A stretch of DNA of 64,000 nt from Anaerolineae bacterium (GTDB lineage: Bacteria; Chloroflexota; Anaerolineae; Anaerolineales; Villigracilaceae), in NCBI GenBank assembly GCA_021324435.1, contig JAJPIZ010000008.1:62001-126000 (forward strand), given 5' to 3'. Each line of letters starts with the position of its first letter. Within the stretch, counting starts at the first letter, position 1. Below, in pieces: positions 1 to 8,821 of this stretch. The position numbers were made by a program, and so were the translations under genes. Under the pieces are notes generated by a model that saw nothing but the letters and a program-made list of their open reading frames with translations, did not search any database and was not told where the DNA came from.

Positions 1-770
1 ATGCTGAATGCCGGGCACGATTTGAACTGACGCGGGCCGAGCGCGATCAGGCTGATGGTTGAATCGAGCGTGACATAATCCAGCCCGAACAAAGGCTGAG
101 GCTTGCCGTTGATGAGGACCAGCGGTCCGCGCTGGAGACCGGCGCGGGTCGCCGCATCGGTCAGGGACTTGGCCCTGGCCGCCGTTTCAGGAGCATTCAA
201 CGCCGCCTCGAACCTGGTCCCGTCAAGCCCGATGCCCGGGGCCTGTGTTTTCAACCAGGCGTTGAAATCATCCGCTGATAACTTAGACCATTCTTCATTC
301 TTCTGGAACAGCACATCATACATTTCCCAAAAATGACCTTGCTCATCCGCGGCCAGCACAGCCTGCAAAGCCAGTTGTGATTTGTCTGCGACCGAGGAAA
401 TGGGGCGGAACACAAATAACAAATCGTTCGGGTGCTGGTAAACCAGGTTACTCGCCACCGCGGCCATCGAAAGACAGATGGGTTCCTGAAAGTCACAGTA
501 TTCGATCATCGTCACGGGCGCGTTGGCCGGGCCGCGCGTGTAATCCGCGGCGGACACGCCGGGGAAGGAAGTGAGCACCGCAGTGGGTGTCGGCTCGGCG
601 TTGATCGCGGTGCAGCCGGCTTCGGGCGAAATCGTTGGAGTGGCCGATGCGGGCGCGAGGGTTGGCGTTTCGCTGGCCGTCGCGGTCGCAGTTTGTTGAG
701 GCGAGCAGGAGGTGAGGAGTAAAAAAGTAAAAAGGGATGAGAGGAAAAGCAAGACGATGTTCTTGTGCAT
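1..770 (-). CDS. DsbA-like thioredoxin-fold lipoprotein (C-terminus beyond window)
   Basis: The gene reads leftward off the window edge. The ATG at 770 follows a good Shine-Dalgarno (AGGAGACCTC on the minus strand). The first 23 residues form a hydrophobic signal ending in LLTSC, a lipobox, so the mature protein is probably lipid-anchored outside the membrane. A Thr/Ala/Pro-rich spacer follows, then a DsbA/BdbD-like segment with GPANAPVTMIEYCDFQEPIC and later DEQGHFWEMYDVLF, typical of this fold. The usual FQCPFC active site reads FQEPIC here, so the first cysteine is replaced by glutamate and a Cys sits three residues earlier. A disulfide oxidoreductase role is therefore doubtful. In related bacteria such domains can be followed by a cyclophilin domain, and the visible end (FKSCPAF) could lead into one, but this is inference. 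Confidence 0.75.
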   Translation of the reverse strand, partial: MHKNIVLLFLSSLFTFLLLTSCSPQQTATATASETPTLAPASATPTISPEAGCTAINAEPTPTAVLTSFPGVSAADYTRGPANAPVTMIEYCDFQEPICLSMAAVASNLVYQHPNDLLFVFRPISSVADKSQLALQAVLAADEQGHFWEMYDVLFQKNEEWSKLSADDFNAWLKTQAPGIGLDGTRFEAALNAPETAARAKSLTDAATRAGLQRGPLVLINGKPQPLFGLDYVTLDSTISLIALGPRQFKSCPAFS

Positions 771-785
771 GAGGTCTCCTGATTG

Positions 786-908
786 CGTCATTGCGAGGGC
801 GGTGGTTGAGTAACGAGCGAAGCGGGTGTATCGAAACCCCGCCCGAAGCGATCTCCATGTGTGAGAGGGGATTGCTTCGTCGGGGAGGGCGCCCTCCTCG
901 CACCGACA
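786..908. repeat. Dispersed intergenic repeat with inverted ends
   Basis: This gap begins with CATTGCGAGG-like sequence and ends with GGGGATTGCTTCG followed by CTCGCACCGACATGA, so the two ends are roughly complementary. The same blocks (TTGCGAGGCGGTG, GAGGGGATTGCTTCG, CTCGCAACGACAT) recur at about 38948-39044. It is non-coding and resembles short repeats found between genes in many bacterial chromosomes. Confidence 0.5.
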
Positions 909-912
909 TGAT

Positions 913-2187
913 TTATTGTCCCACCGCCTGTTTCAATTCGTCGAACGAAGTCATCCACGCGATGCGATTGACAAAATCTGCCAGCGATTTGCTTTGCGCG
1001 CGCAGAGCGCGCACTGCCGGCCCGACCGGGTCTTCACCCGCCGCGCCGCCGGGCACATCCGCGTATGCGCCGTAGAACGCGAAGTAAGCCTGATTTAGTT
1101 TACGGATTTCGTATCCGTTCTGCACGAACAGCTGGCGGCGTTGTTCCATGTAGGCCTCGGCTTCGGTGATCTTGCCTTCCGCCAGTAATCTGTCCGCGGT
1201 GACGCGCGTCGTGTGCATCTCTGCGCGGAAGTCGAAGGGTTGGCGCGGGAGAGTTCCCGGGCCGGGATAGACTTCACGAAGCGCGACCCGATTGAAGTCC
1301 AGAGGAGAAGCGGATGTCAATTCCGGATAATAGCGCCGAATTACTTCCGCGCCGATTTCATTGCCGCTGATATCCGCCGTCGTTTCATTCATTGTGCGGA
1401 TCTGATCGGATGAATCGTACAACATTCCGAGCGGGCGGAGGGTGAGGTAATTGTGAGTCCATTCGTGCGCGATGGTGCTGACCAGCCAGGTAAGATCGGT
1501 GGTGCGCATGATCATGGTGGGATACACGCCCACGCCGCCGATGGGCACGACCAGCGACGAAACGTTCAGGCCTTTGTCAACGCGGTCTTCGAGGGCGACC
1601 TGTTGATCAATGCTGATGTCAGCCACGAGGGAAATGTTTGCGACCTGCTCGATGTGGTCGCGCGGCGAGACGATCAGCGCGTCGGGCACGGCGGTGGAAT
1701 GATAAAGAATGGTCGGGATGGGCTGGCCGAGGGTGGCGAGGCCCCAATCTGCGGCCACTTGCGCAACTTGTCCCTGCAAGACCGCTTCGGCGATGGGAGC
1801 AAGATCGTTTTGTTGTTTGTAAAGTTGATCCAACTCTGCGCGGACTTGCGCCGAGGCCTTGACTTTATCCGTGATAGCCGGGTCGGCGTAGATGCGATTC
1901 AGCGCATCCTCGCCCTGAATGATTTGTTGCGTGATATGAAGATAGTCGGTGACCGCGACTTTGCTTTGTTCTCGATTTAGATAGCCCGGAATCCCCACCG
2001 CGCCCTGCTGGACCTTGACGCGCATCGCATCCAGCATCCACGAGATGTAATCGAATTCGATGTCGCGCGTGTAGGCGCGCACGCGGTCCGCTTCATCGGT
2101 GGCGCGCGGCGCGCTGTAGGTGAGCAACATGAGACACAAGGCGGAGAGAATCAGCCATTCGAGGAACAATCCAAGCCGTTGCAACAT
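913..2187 (-). CDS. Membrane-anchored putative zinc metalloprotease (HEWTH motif)
   Basis: This is a 424-residue protein. Residues about 5-26 are hydrophobic and form a signal anchor. The middle is mostly helical. A clear HExxH zinc-binding motif (HEWTHNYL) is followed about 30 residues later by NETTADISGNEIGAE, which supplies glutamates suited to a third zinc ligand, as in gluzincin-type peptidases. The sequence and motif are seen directly; peptidase activity and an extracytoplasmic location are inferred. I do not recognise a named family. It sits downstream of no obvious partner, is transcribed in the same direction as the DsbA-like lipoprotein, and is separated from it by a repeat. The start lacks a strong ribosome binding site. 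Confidence 0.7.
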   Translation of the reverse strand: MLQRLGLFLEWLILSALCLMLLTYSAPRATDEADRVRAYTRDIEFDYISWMLDAMRVKVQQGAVGIPGYLNREQSKVAVTDYLHITQQIIQGEDALNRIYADPAITDKVKASAQVRAELDQLYKQQNDLAPIAEAVLQGQVAQVAADWGLATLGQPIPTILYHSTAVPDALIVSPRDHIEQVANISLVADISIDQQVALEDRVDKGLNVSSLVVPIGGVGVYPTMIMRTTDLTWLVSTIAHEWTHNYLTLRPLGMLYDSSDQIRTMNETTADISGNEIGAEVIRRYYPELTSASPLDFNRVALREVYPGPGTLPRQPFDFRAEMHTTRVTADRLLAEGKITEAEAYMEQRRQLFVQNGYEIRKLNQAYFAFYGAYADVPGGAAGEDPVGPAVRALRAQSKSLADFVNRIAWMTSFDELKQAVGQ

Positions 2188-2335
2188 GACAGGGATTATA
2201 ACCAGAATTGTTTAAGCGCCCCGTTAAATTTGTGAGACATGTATAATTAATAAAGAATTTTGATTCAAAAAAAACAGTGGCGATGAAGTTCCATGTCAAA
2301 CAAGTGATAAGTTTTCGTGATTCGGGCAAATAGCC

Positions 2336-3103
2336 ATGAAGCAACGCAAAAATAAGACTAGGGCAATAGTATCTTCTACCTTTCTCGTTATTCTAAGCTT
2401 GCTCTGTGGATTGAATTATGTTTTCAATCCTTTCGGAGATCAAGTTGTTCTTTATCCAATGAATGTAACCATTATTCGCGATACAGGTAGTTACAAGATA
2501 AATCCTGAAACGATCTTGGAATCCCTGAGGCGTAACGATATTAATGTGTTTATGCCTGAATTGTCAACGCCAGAAGCTCCGGTGTTTGATAAGCCGATTC
2601 TCTGGCATCAATCTGATTATCAAGAAATTACCAGCACGCTGCATCAATTTGTGTGGAAAGAAACTTTGGACGGCTGGAGCGTGTATGGAATGAAATTTAA
2701 AACAAACTGCTTAGAGAAATCAAGCGGATTTACATCCGGAGAAATCACTTACTTCAAGACCATTTCTACCAACGGACAAGTTTTATATCTCGTAAGCGAA
2801 ATTGAAATCACTCCTCTTTACAGTGATATTTCTTGGAGTCGTGGAACAAATTACCCTGATCCAGTCCATGAGTGGATAGGTATCGATATCAAAAAAATCA
2901 ATATAAATGCTGAAGACGCACTTATGATAGCCGAAGAACGGGTCAGTAAAATTGCTCCCTTGTATGTTCAAAACCAATGCAGAATAACTGCCGAACTGTC
3001 TGGTGATACTGGCTGGGTAGTGGTGTATGATGAAAATAAGGATTCATCCCTTCAGTTGTATAAGGTCCAGATAGATCCCTATACTGGCCATATAATCGAA
3101 TGA
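2336..3103 (+). CDS. Hypothetical membrane-anchored protein, AT-rich
   Basis: This is a 255-residue protein with a basic N-terminus and one hydrophobic segment (residues about 10-28), so it is probably secreted or anchored by its N-terminus. The C-terminal stretch from about residue 185 (NAEDALMIAEERVSK to QIDPYTGHIIE) resembles a PepSY-like repeat, in which a helix is followed by strands and an ending of the type D..TG.I. The gene is visibly richer in A and T than its neighbours and uses codons such as ATA and AAA more freely, a sign of foreign origin or relaxed selection. I do not recognise the family and no function is assigned. Confidence 0.6.
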   Translation: MKQRKNKTRAIVSSTFLVILSLLCGLNYVFNPFGDQVVLYPMNVTIIRDTGSYKINPETILESLRRNDINVFMPELSTPEAPVFDKPILWHQSDYQEITSTLHQFVWKETLDGWSVYGMKFKTNCLEKSSGFTSGEITYFKTISTNGQVLYLVSEIEITPLYSDISWSRGTNYPDPVHEWIGIDIKKININAEDALMIAEERVSKIAPLYVQNQCRITAELSGDTGWVVVYDENKDSSLQLYKVQIDPYTGHIIE

Positions 3104-3171
3104 CACTCATTTGGCAACCTGGTTCTTGGTCGCTTGCCCTAATGGATATTCACCCCATCCTGCGTTAAACC

Positions 3172-3202
3172 CGTAAGGACACGGCGCCGCCGTGTCCTTA
3201 CG
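3172..3202. terminator. Perfect 14-bp hairpin between convergent genes
   Basis: Arms 3172-3185 and 3189-3202 are perfectly complementary (CGTAAGGACACGGC), with a 3-nt loop. It lies between the ends of two convergent genes, where a bidirectional terminator is expected. There is no T-run on either side, so it could instead be a repeat-type hairpin. Confidence 0.5.
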
Positions 3203-3231
3203 AACAATCTGCCCTCGCGAGATTTTATATT

Positions 3232-3483
3232 TCAAGCACGTTCGAGTGCGTCTGTCAGGAAAGTAGTGATCTCTGCCTCGGACGGGATTCGTCCCGCTGA
3301 AACCAATTTTTCATTGATGACCAGTCCCGGCGTGGACATAATGTTGTACTTCATGATCTCAGGATATTCAGTCACTTTAATGATCTGCGCTTCGATGCCA
3401 AGATGATTCACCGCGCGTTCCGCCAGCCAGGCGAGTCGCTTGCAGTTCTCGCAACCTGAGCCGAGAATTTTGATGGTGAGCAT
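3232..3483 (-). CDS. Small thioredoxin-family protein (redox-active disulfide protein 2 type)
   Basis: This is an 83-residue thioredoxin-fold miniprotein. The redox motif is CENC near residues 11-14 (GSGCENCKRL), followed by the conserved cis-proline region MSTPGLVINEKLV. It is about the usual size for the thioredoxin_3 group. The ATG at 3483 has a strong ribosome binding site (AGGAGG). It is the last gene of an operon with an ArsR-type regulator and an ArsP-type permease, separated from the permease by 9 bases. This three-gene set is common in bacteria. The protein probably serves the permease system by thiol chemistry, either delivering or reducing a metalloid substrate, but that is inference. 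Confidence 0.85.
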   Translation of the reverse strand: MLTIKILGSGCENCKRLAWLAERAVNHLGIEAQIIKVTEYPEIMKYNIMSTPGLVINEKLVSAGRIPSEAEITTFLTDALERA

Positions 3484-3492
3484 ACAAGCCTC

Positions 3493-4539
3493 CTACATGA
3501 TCCAATTGAAAAGATAGCCGGTGAGGATGATGGCAATGCCAATCACGCTGAAGAAAACAATCAGCAATTGCGGTTTGAGCACGCGCCGCAGGATAATCGC
3601 CTCGGGCAGGCTCAACGCCACGACGGACATCATAAACGCCAGCGCGGTTCCGAGCGACGCGCCCTTCTCGATCAACGCGCTGACGATGGGGATCATGCCG
3701 GCCGCGTTAGAGTACAACGGAATCCCGATCAGCACCGCAACCGGCACGGACCACCAGGCTTGCTTGCCCATGATGCCGACCAGCGCATCCTGCGGGACGT
3801 AGCCGTGAATCCCCGCGCCGATGGCGATGGCAACCACAATGTAAATCCATACTTTGCTCACAATTTCCCTGACCGCCCCCCAGGCGCGTTCGATGCGATT
3901 CTCCCAGGTCAGTTTCTCGATAGTTGCATCTGCACTGCTTTGAATCTTCCATACAAAATCCTCCACAAATCGTTCCAGTTTGAATTGTCCAATGATATAG
4001 CCCGCGATGATCGCGATCGTCAGACCCGAGGCGATATATAGCGCGGCGATCCTCCAGCCGAACAAGCCAAACAACATGACAAGCGCGACTTCGTTGATGG
4101 TCGGCGCGGCGATCAGAAAGGAGAAGGTCACGCCAAGCGGAATCCCGGCTTCGACGAATCCGATGAACAGCGGCACCGCCGAGCAAGAACAAAACGGCGT
4201 GACGATGCCCAGCGCGGCGGCCAGCACATTGCCAATCCCTTCGCGTTTTCCACCGAGCAGGGCGCGCGTCCGTTCGGGGCTGAAGAAGGTGCGGATGATC
4301 GAAATGATGAAAATCATCCCGGAGAGCAGTAGCAAAATTTTGGGGACATCCGCGAGGAAGAAAGCCAGCGATTCACTCAAGCGCGAATCTTCCGGCAGAC
4401 GAAACGCGCCATACACCAGCCACTCCGCCAGAGGCTCATAGATTTGGTACGCGATGATCCACGCCAGCGCGCCAAGGGCAACGAGCCAATAGGTTTTGTG
4501 CGCAGTGGGTTTGTTGGAAAGTTGAGGAAGGGTTGTCAT
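3493..4539 (-). CDS. ArsP/DUF318-family permease
   Basis: This is a 348-residue protein with about nine or ten hydrophobic segments, matching the ArsP_1 (DUF318) permease family, whose studied members export organoarsenicals. The conserved motif FCSCSAVPLFIGFVEAG (about residues 115-133) contains the Cys pair typical of the family, and a second signature follows (FLIAAPTINEVAL). A charged cytoplasmic loop lies around residues 195-220. It sits between an ArsR-type repressor (10 bases upstream) and a small thioredoxin, so all three are probably one operon controlled by the palindrome ahead of the repressor. The substrate cannot be read from the sequence; arsenic or another thiophilic species is the best guess. 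Confidence 0.85.
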   Translation of the reverse strand: MTTLPQLSNKPTAHKTYWLVALGALAWIIAYQIYEPLAEWLVYGAFRLPEDSRLSESLAFFLADVPKILLLLSGMIFIISIIRTFFSPERTRALLGGKREGIGNVLAAALGIVTPFCSCSAVPLFIGFVEAGIPLGVTFSFLIAAPTINEVALVMLFGLFGWRIAALYIASGLTIAIIAGYIIGQFKLERFVEDFVWKIQSSADATIEKLTWENRIERAWGAVREIVSKVWIYIVVAIAIGAGIHGYVPQDALVGIMGKQAWWSVPVAVLIGIPLYSNAAGMIPIVSALIEKGASLGTALAFMMSVVALSLPEAIILRRVLKPQLLIVFFSVIGIAIILTGYLFNWIM

Positions 4540-4549
4540 TTTTTCTCTT

Positions 4550-4912
4550 TCAGATATTGCATTTTGGGCAGGGACAATCCGCCGCGGAACGGACGTGCGC
4601 GATCTGCCGCGCGGGTTGACCCGTCAGCGTGCTCATCGCATCGGTCACTTTATAGACCTCGCGACGGGTAACGCGATAAAAGACATTCCACCCGTCCCGC
4701 CGATCTTCGACCAACCCGGCGTCGCGCAACACCATCAGATGCTGTGAAATATAGGCTTGACGCAATCCGAGCATGGCTTCCATGTGACAGACGCATTGCT
4801 CACCGTCACGCAGAATGTCCAAAATGGCCAAACGCACGGGATGATTGAGCGCACGGCATATGTCGGCCTGTGGCTGATAAACGTCGGCGGTCTGATCTTT
4901 GGCGGCAATCAT
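4550..4912 (-). CDS. ArsR/SmtB-family transcriptional repressor
   Basis: This is a winged-helix repressor of about 120 residues. The helix-turn-helix region runs from ALNHPVRLAILDILRDGEQ through LRQAYISQHLMVLRDAGLV. The sequence EQCVCHM corresponds to the CxC arsenic-binding site of classical ArsR (ELCVCDL). The C-terminus adds another Cys cluster, CPCPKC. I prefer the ATG at 4912; a TTG at 4918 in the same frame is an alternative. The start lies inside one arm of a perfect inverted repeat, so the repressor very likely blocks its own transcription. It heads the operon with the ArsP-like permease and thioredoxin. Confidence 0.88.
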   Translation of the reverse strand: MIAAKDQTADVYQPQADICRALNHPVRLAILDILRDGEQCVCHMEAMLGLRQAYISQHLMVLRDAGLVEDRRDGWNVFYRVTRREVYKVTDAMSTLTGQPARQIAHVRSAADCPCPKCNI

Positions 4913-4935
4913 ATTCAAGTCTCTGAATATGATTG
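4906..4935. promoter_or_regulatory. Palindromic operator of the ArsR-type repressor
   Basis: A perfect 12-bp inverted repeat (CAATCATATTCA, 6-base spacer, TGAATATGATTG) overlaps the start of the repressor gene. The ATTCA/TGAAT core is typical of ArsR/SmtB operators. It is most likely the autoregulatory site for the three-gene operon to the left. Confidence 0.85.
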
Positions 4936-5081
4936 TAGGTCAATCATTTTATTCCATGCAGTAGCAAACATCATGATTTCCGGATGACAATCAGCGTTAA
5001 AATGCGCAGGGGCGGAGCATCGCTCCGCCCCTGCAAAAACAACACTGAAAGAACGCAGTGCAAGCCTGCCCTCGGAAAAAA

Positions 5082-6524
5082 TTATTTCTTGTTCTTCAGA
5101 TATTCATCAATCGCCAGCGCGGCCTTGCGCCCGCCGACCATGGCGGTCACAACCAAATCGGGTCCGGTCACGCAATCGCCGCCGGAAAACACGCCTTCAC
5201 GGCTGGTCGCGCCTGTGGCCTTGTCTTTGACGGTGATCAAGCCCCAATCATGAGTCTCAAGATCTGGCGTGGTCTGGCTGATGACCGGGTCGGGCCAATA
5301 GCCCAACGCCAGAATCGCTGTGTCGCACGCGATGCTGAAGTTTGAGTTGGGCACGGGAACGGGTTTGCGGCGGCCTTTCGCATCCGGCTCGCCCAACACC
5401 ATTTCAATGCACTCGACCGCGGCCAGCTTTCCATCTTCGCCCGCGATGAACTTCACAGGTTGAGTCAGGAAGCGATACTTCGCGCCTTCATCGCGCGCCA
5501 TCTGGCGGTCTTTGCGTCCGCCCGGCATTTCTTTTTCTGTGCGGCGATACAGGCAGGTCACTTCTTCCACGCCGAGCCGCAACGCGGTGCGCAGACAATC
5601 GGAGGCTGTGTCGCCGCCGCCGATCACCACCACGCGTTTGCCAACTTCGAGCGGCTTCTTCATATCATCGGGCAGAAGATTTTTATTCACATTGCCGCGA
5701 ATCAAAAAGTCTGTGGCTTCATACACGCCGGGCAAATCCGTTCCGGGCGTGTCTTCCATCTTGGCATCAACTTCCGAACCCACGCCAATGAAGACCGCGT
5801 CGAAACCCTCGGCGAATAAACCGTCAATCGTTTTATCTTTGCCGATGTATGTATTCGGAACGAACTTGACGCCGGCGCGCTCGAACTCTTCCCATTTTTC
5901 GAACCAGACATCTTTCGGAAGTTTGAAATTGGGGATGCCATACACGAGCAGACCGCCCGCGGCGGGCTTTGATTCAAAGATAGTGACCTCGTGTCCTTTC
6001 TGGACCAGGAGATCGGCGCAAGCCAAACCGGCGGGTCCGGCCCCGATAACGGCGACCCGTTTCCCGGTCGGAGGAAGAAGCGGAATCACATATCCCACGG
6101 TGCGGCGTTCAAAGTCAACCGCAAAGGCTTCGAGTTCACCGGTCAACACCGGCTGATGATGTTTATTCAGCACGCACGATCCCTGACATAATTGCTCATG
6201 CGGGCAGACGCGTCCGCAGATTTCCGGCAGGGAACTGGTCTGATGATACAACTGCGCAGCTTCGACGAATTTGCCCTGCTCGATCAGCCACATGGCTGAT
6301 GGAATATCGTTTTTGGCGGGGCAGGCCAGCATACATGGCGCAGGATCGGGGCAGTGGATGCAACGCGAGGCCTCGACCATGGCGCGTTCTGCGTTAAATT
6401 CAATGACGACCGCGTTGAAATCGCATGTGCGGATTTCGGGCGGGCGCAAGTCCAAATCAAAAAACGGTTTGTTTGCGCGTTCTTTGCGGTCAATGGCGAG
6501 GAATTCGCTGGGAACAGCCTGCAT
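5082..6524 (-). CDS. GltD-like NAD(P)-binding flavoprotein (glutamate synthase small-chain family)
   Basis: This is a 480-residue protein that matches the glutamate synthase beta subunit / NfnB / dihydropyrimidine dehydrogenase N-terminal family. The N-terminal Cys cluster for iron-sulfur centres is present (CIHCPDPAPCMLACP and CGRVCPHEQLCQGSC). An FAD-binding GAGPAGLACADLL follows near residue 160 and an NAD(P)-binding GGGDTASDC near residue 300. The end has the usual FSGGDCVTGP and VGGRKAALAI. A strong GGAGG precedes the ATG. No glutamate synthase large subunit is adjacent, so it could work as an independent NAD(P)H-ferredoxin or glutamate synthase partner. The reaction cannot be assigned. 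Confidence 0.85.
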   Translation of the reverse strand: MQAVPSEFLAIDRKERANKPFFDLDLRPPEIRTCDFNAVVIEFNAERAMVEASRCIHCPDPAPCMLACPAKNDIPSAMWLIEQGKFVEAAQLYHQTSSLPEICGRVCPHEQLCQGSCVLNKHHQPVLTGELEAFAVDFERRTVGYVIPLLPPTGKRVAVIGAGPAGLACADLLVQKGHEVTIFESKPAAGGLLVYGIPNFKLPKDVWFEKWEEFERAGVKFVPNTYIGKDKTIDGLFAEGFDAVFIGVGSEVDAKMEDTPGTDLPGVYEATDFLIRGNVNKNLLPDDMKKPLEVGKRVVVIGGGDTASDCLRTALRLGVEEVTCLYRRTEKEMPGGRKDRQMARDEGAKYRFLTQPVKFIAGEDGKLAAVECIEMVLGEPDAKGRRKPVPVPNSNFSIACDTAILALGYWPDPVISQTTPDLETHDWGLITVKDKATGATSREGVFSGGDCVTGPDLVVTAMVGGRKAALAIDEYLKNKK

Positions 6525-6830
6525 ACAGCCTCCAAAAATTTCAGGAACTCGTCCGATGCCATGATACCTAAAGCCTTTTATCGAACACAGGCTCTATTGT
6601 CACCAATGTGGACGACAATCATCACAATTTTCCCGGAGCGTTCCTCCTCCCAGCCAAATTCACGTTTAATTCACAATCGCGCTTTATAATCCCGCCCGCA
6701 ACTGAGAGAGCGTTTCTTCGTATTCAGGCATGAATCGTTCCGCGCGTGGCGGCGAAGTTCGAGGATCGTTTTGCAATGATGTATCAAGTAGAATTCTGTT
6801 GGCGAGAGACAGGCTCGCGGAGGTAGATCA
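6525..6830 (+). other. Intergenic region between divergent genes; possible promoter of the exporter operon
   Basis: This 306-base gap separates the GltD-like gene (leftward) from the MacA-like gene (rightward). A TATAAT at 6685-6690 could be a -10 element for the rightward operon. No good -35 was found at standard spacing. I see no small gene here. Confidence 0.3.
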
Positions 6831-8129
6831 ATGTCGAAGTTATTTGAATTCTTGAAAAAAAATCGAAAAATATCCATTCCAGTCGGAGCGGTCTTGTTGA
6901 TCGTTTTGGTCTTTGTGCTGGTGCGCGGCAATAATCAGCAGAAGAGCGCGTATCAAACCGAAGCGGTGAAGCGCGGCGAATTGACCGCCACCATCGGCGC
7001 GACCGGCAGTGTGCGCGCCATTCAAAGCGCAACGCTGACCTGGCAGACCACCGGCACAGTGCAGGAGGTCAATGTGCATGTGGGTGACAGGGTCCGCAAA
7101 GGTGATGTGCTTGCCAGCCTTGCCAAAACATCCCTGCCGCAAAACATCATTCTGGCGGAGGCCGACCGCGTCAGCGCGCAGAAGGCCTATGATGACCTGC
7201 TGAATTCAGACACCGATCGCGCCAAAGCATGGATCGCTCTGCGCGACGCGCAAGATGCCTATAAAAAAGCCGATGATTACCGCAAGAGTTTAAATGGAAA
7301 AATTGACCTTACCAAAATTGTGTACATCAATTTTGGCGGGAAGCTCATTCCGCAGGTGAAATATTATAAAGGCTATGCCGATGCGGAGACGATTGCCGAT
7401 GCAGATGCTGATCTGGCTTTGAAAAAGGCTCAGTTGGATGATGCCCAGCGCGCCTATGATCGTTTGAAGGACGGCCCAAATAAGGACGATTTAGCAGCCG
7501 CGCAAGCCCGAGTCGACGCGGCCCAGGCAACGTTGAACATGGCGCGCATTCTGGCTCCATTCAACGGGACGGTGACGCAGGCCGAACCTTTGCCCGGCGA
7601 TCAGGTGACTGCCGGCGAAGTTGCATTTCGCGTGGATGCTCTATCCACGTTGTTGGTGGATGTGCAGGTCTCCGAAGTGGACATCAACAGCATTCAGGCC
7701 GGCCAGCCGGTGACGATGACCTTCGATGCAATCCTCGACAAAGAATATCACGGCGAAGTGATCGAGGCCGCTCAGGCGGGTGACATCATTTCAGGCGTCG
7801 TCAATTTCACTGTGACCGTACGGCTAAACGATGCGGATACACTGGTCAAGCCCGGGATGACCGCGGCGGTCAACATCGTTACGGAGCAAATCAAAGATCA
7901 ATTGCTTATCCCGAATCGCTCGGTGCGTGTGGTGGATGGTAAAAAGGTAGTCTACATCCTGAAGAACGGCGTCCCACAAAAAGTCGTGGTGACGCTCGGA
8001 CCCTCCTCCGATACCATGAGTGTTGTTGTGGATGGCGATATCAAAGAAGGCGATCTGATTATCTTGAATCCGCCTGTTCAATTCCAAGGCGGACCCGGCA
8101 ATCGCGGGCCGTTCGGCGGAGGCGGATAA
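6831..8129 (+). CDS. MacA-like periplasmic adaptor / membrane fusion protein
   Basis: This is a 432-residue HlyD/MacA-family adaptor. A single membrane anchor lies at about residues 14-33 ([18 protein letters not shown]). A biotinyl-lipoyl-like half follows ([21 protein letters not shown]), then a long alpha-helical hairpin rich in Ala, Asp and Lys (about residues 105-240), the second lipoyl half ([11 protein letters not shown]), a beta-barrel domain, and a Gly-rich tail. It overlaps the following ATPase gene by one base, and the ATPase overlaps the permease, so the three form one exporter operon. In a probably single-membrane bacterium it would link the permease to the cell exterior. Substrate unknown. 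Confidence 0.9.
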   Translation: MSKLFEFLKKNRKISIPVGAVLLIVLVFVLVRGNNQQKSAYQTEAVKRGELTATIGATGSVRAIQSATLTWQTTGTVQEVNVHVGDRVRKGDVLASLAKTSLPQNIILAEADRVSAQKAYDDLLNSDTDRAKAWIALRDAQDAYKKADDYRKSLNGKIDLTKIVYINFGGKLIPQVKYYKGYADAETIADADADLALKKAQLDDAQRAYDRLKDGPNKDDLAAAQARVDAAQATLNMARILAPFNGTVTQAEPLPGDQVTAGEVAFRVDALSTLLVDVQVSEVDINSIQAGQPVTMTFDAILDKEYHGEVIEAAQAGDIISGVVNFTVTVRLNDADTLVKPGMTAAVNIVTEQIKDQLLIPNRSVRVVDGKKVVYILKNGVPQKVVVTLGPSSDTMSVVVDGDIKEGDLIILNPPVQFQGGPGNRGPFGGGG

Positions 8130-8821
8130 TGGACTGGGTAGTTGAGGCCAGAGACCTCACCAAAGTCTACAAGATGGGTGAGGTCGAAGTCCAGGCGTTA
8201 CGCGGCGCTTCATTGAAGATCAAGCGCGGTGAAGTGGTTGCTATCATGGGGCCATCCGGTTCGGGCAAGTCCACGATGATGAACATCCTGGGATGCCTCG
8301 ACCGGCCAACCTCCGGCGAATATATTTTGGACGGTGAATCGGTCGCGGCGCTGAACGATGACCAGTTGGCGAACATTCGCAATCACAAAGTCGGATTCGT
8401 CTTCCAATCCTTCAATCTGCTCTCGCGGCAAACGGCTCTTTCGAACGTTGAGCTGCCTCTGCGTTACTCAGGCATGGCCAATGGCGGACGGCGCGCGAAG
8501 GCCCAGGCCGCCCTCGAAGCGGTGGGACTCGGCGACCGTATGACTCATCGCCCGACCGAACTCTCCGGCGGACAGCAACAGCGCGTGGCCATCGCGCGCG
8601 CCATCGTCAATGAGCCGGCCATCATCATGGCTGACGAGCCGACCGGCAATCTGGATTCCAAAGTTGGCAAAGAGATCATGTCATTGTTGTTGAACCTGAA
8701 CAAGGAGCGCGGCACGACTCTGATTATTGTCACGCATGATCCGACCATCGGCGAACAGGCTCAAAGAATCATTCGCATCCGCGATGGTGTGGTGGAGAAC
8801 GGCACGAAAGGTCAAGAATGA
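8129..8821 (+). CDS. ABC transporter ATPase, MacB/LolD type
   Basis: This is a 230-residue ATPase with Walker A (GPSGSGKST), Q-loop (VFQSFNLL), signature (LSGGQQQR), Walker B ([12 protein letters not shown]) and H-loop (IVTHD), all intact. The LDR..SGEY and ALSNVELPL segments are typical of the MacB/LolD/FtsE group that drives mechanotransmission rather than classical import. Start and stop codons overlap those of the adaptor and permease genes, so translation is coupled. It powers the three-part exporter. Confidence 0.95.
   Translation: MDWVVEARDLTKVYKMGEVEVQALRGASLKIKRGEVVAIMGPSGSGKSTMMNILGCLDRPTSGEYILDGESVAALNDDQLANIRNHKVGFVFQSFNLLSRQTALSNVELPLRYSGMANGGRRAKAQAALEAVGLGDRMTHRPTELSGGQQQRVAIARAIVNEPAIIMADEPTGNLDSKVGKEIMSLLLNLNKERGTTLIIVTHDPTIGEQAQRIIRIRDGVVENGTKGQE

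Noticed and set aside
493-909. 138-codon minus-strand frame near the start
   Set aside because: Overlaps the lipoprotein gene in another frame and runs into the repeat; no family pattern.
1453-1980. 175-codon plus-strand frame across the HEWTH protein
   Set aside because: Antisense shadow; no ribosome binding site or motif.
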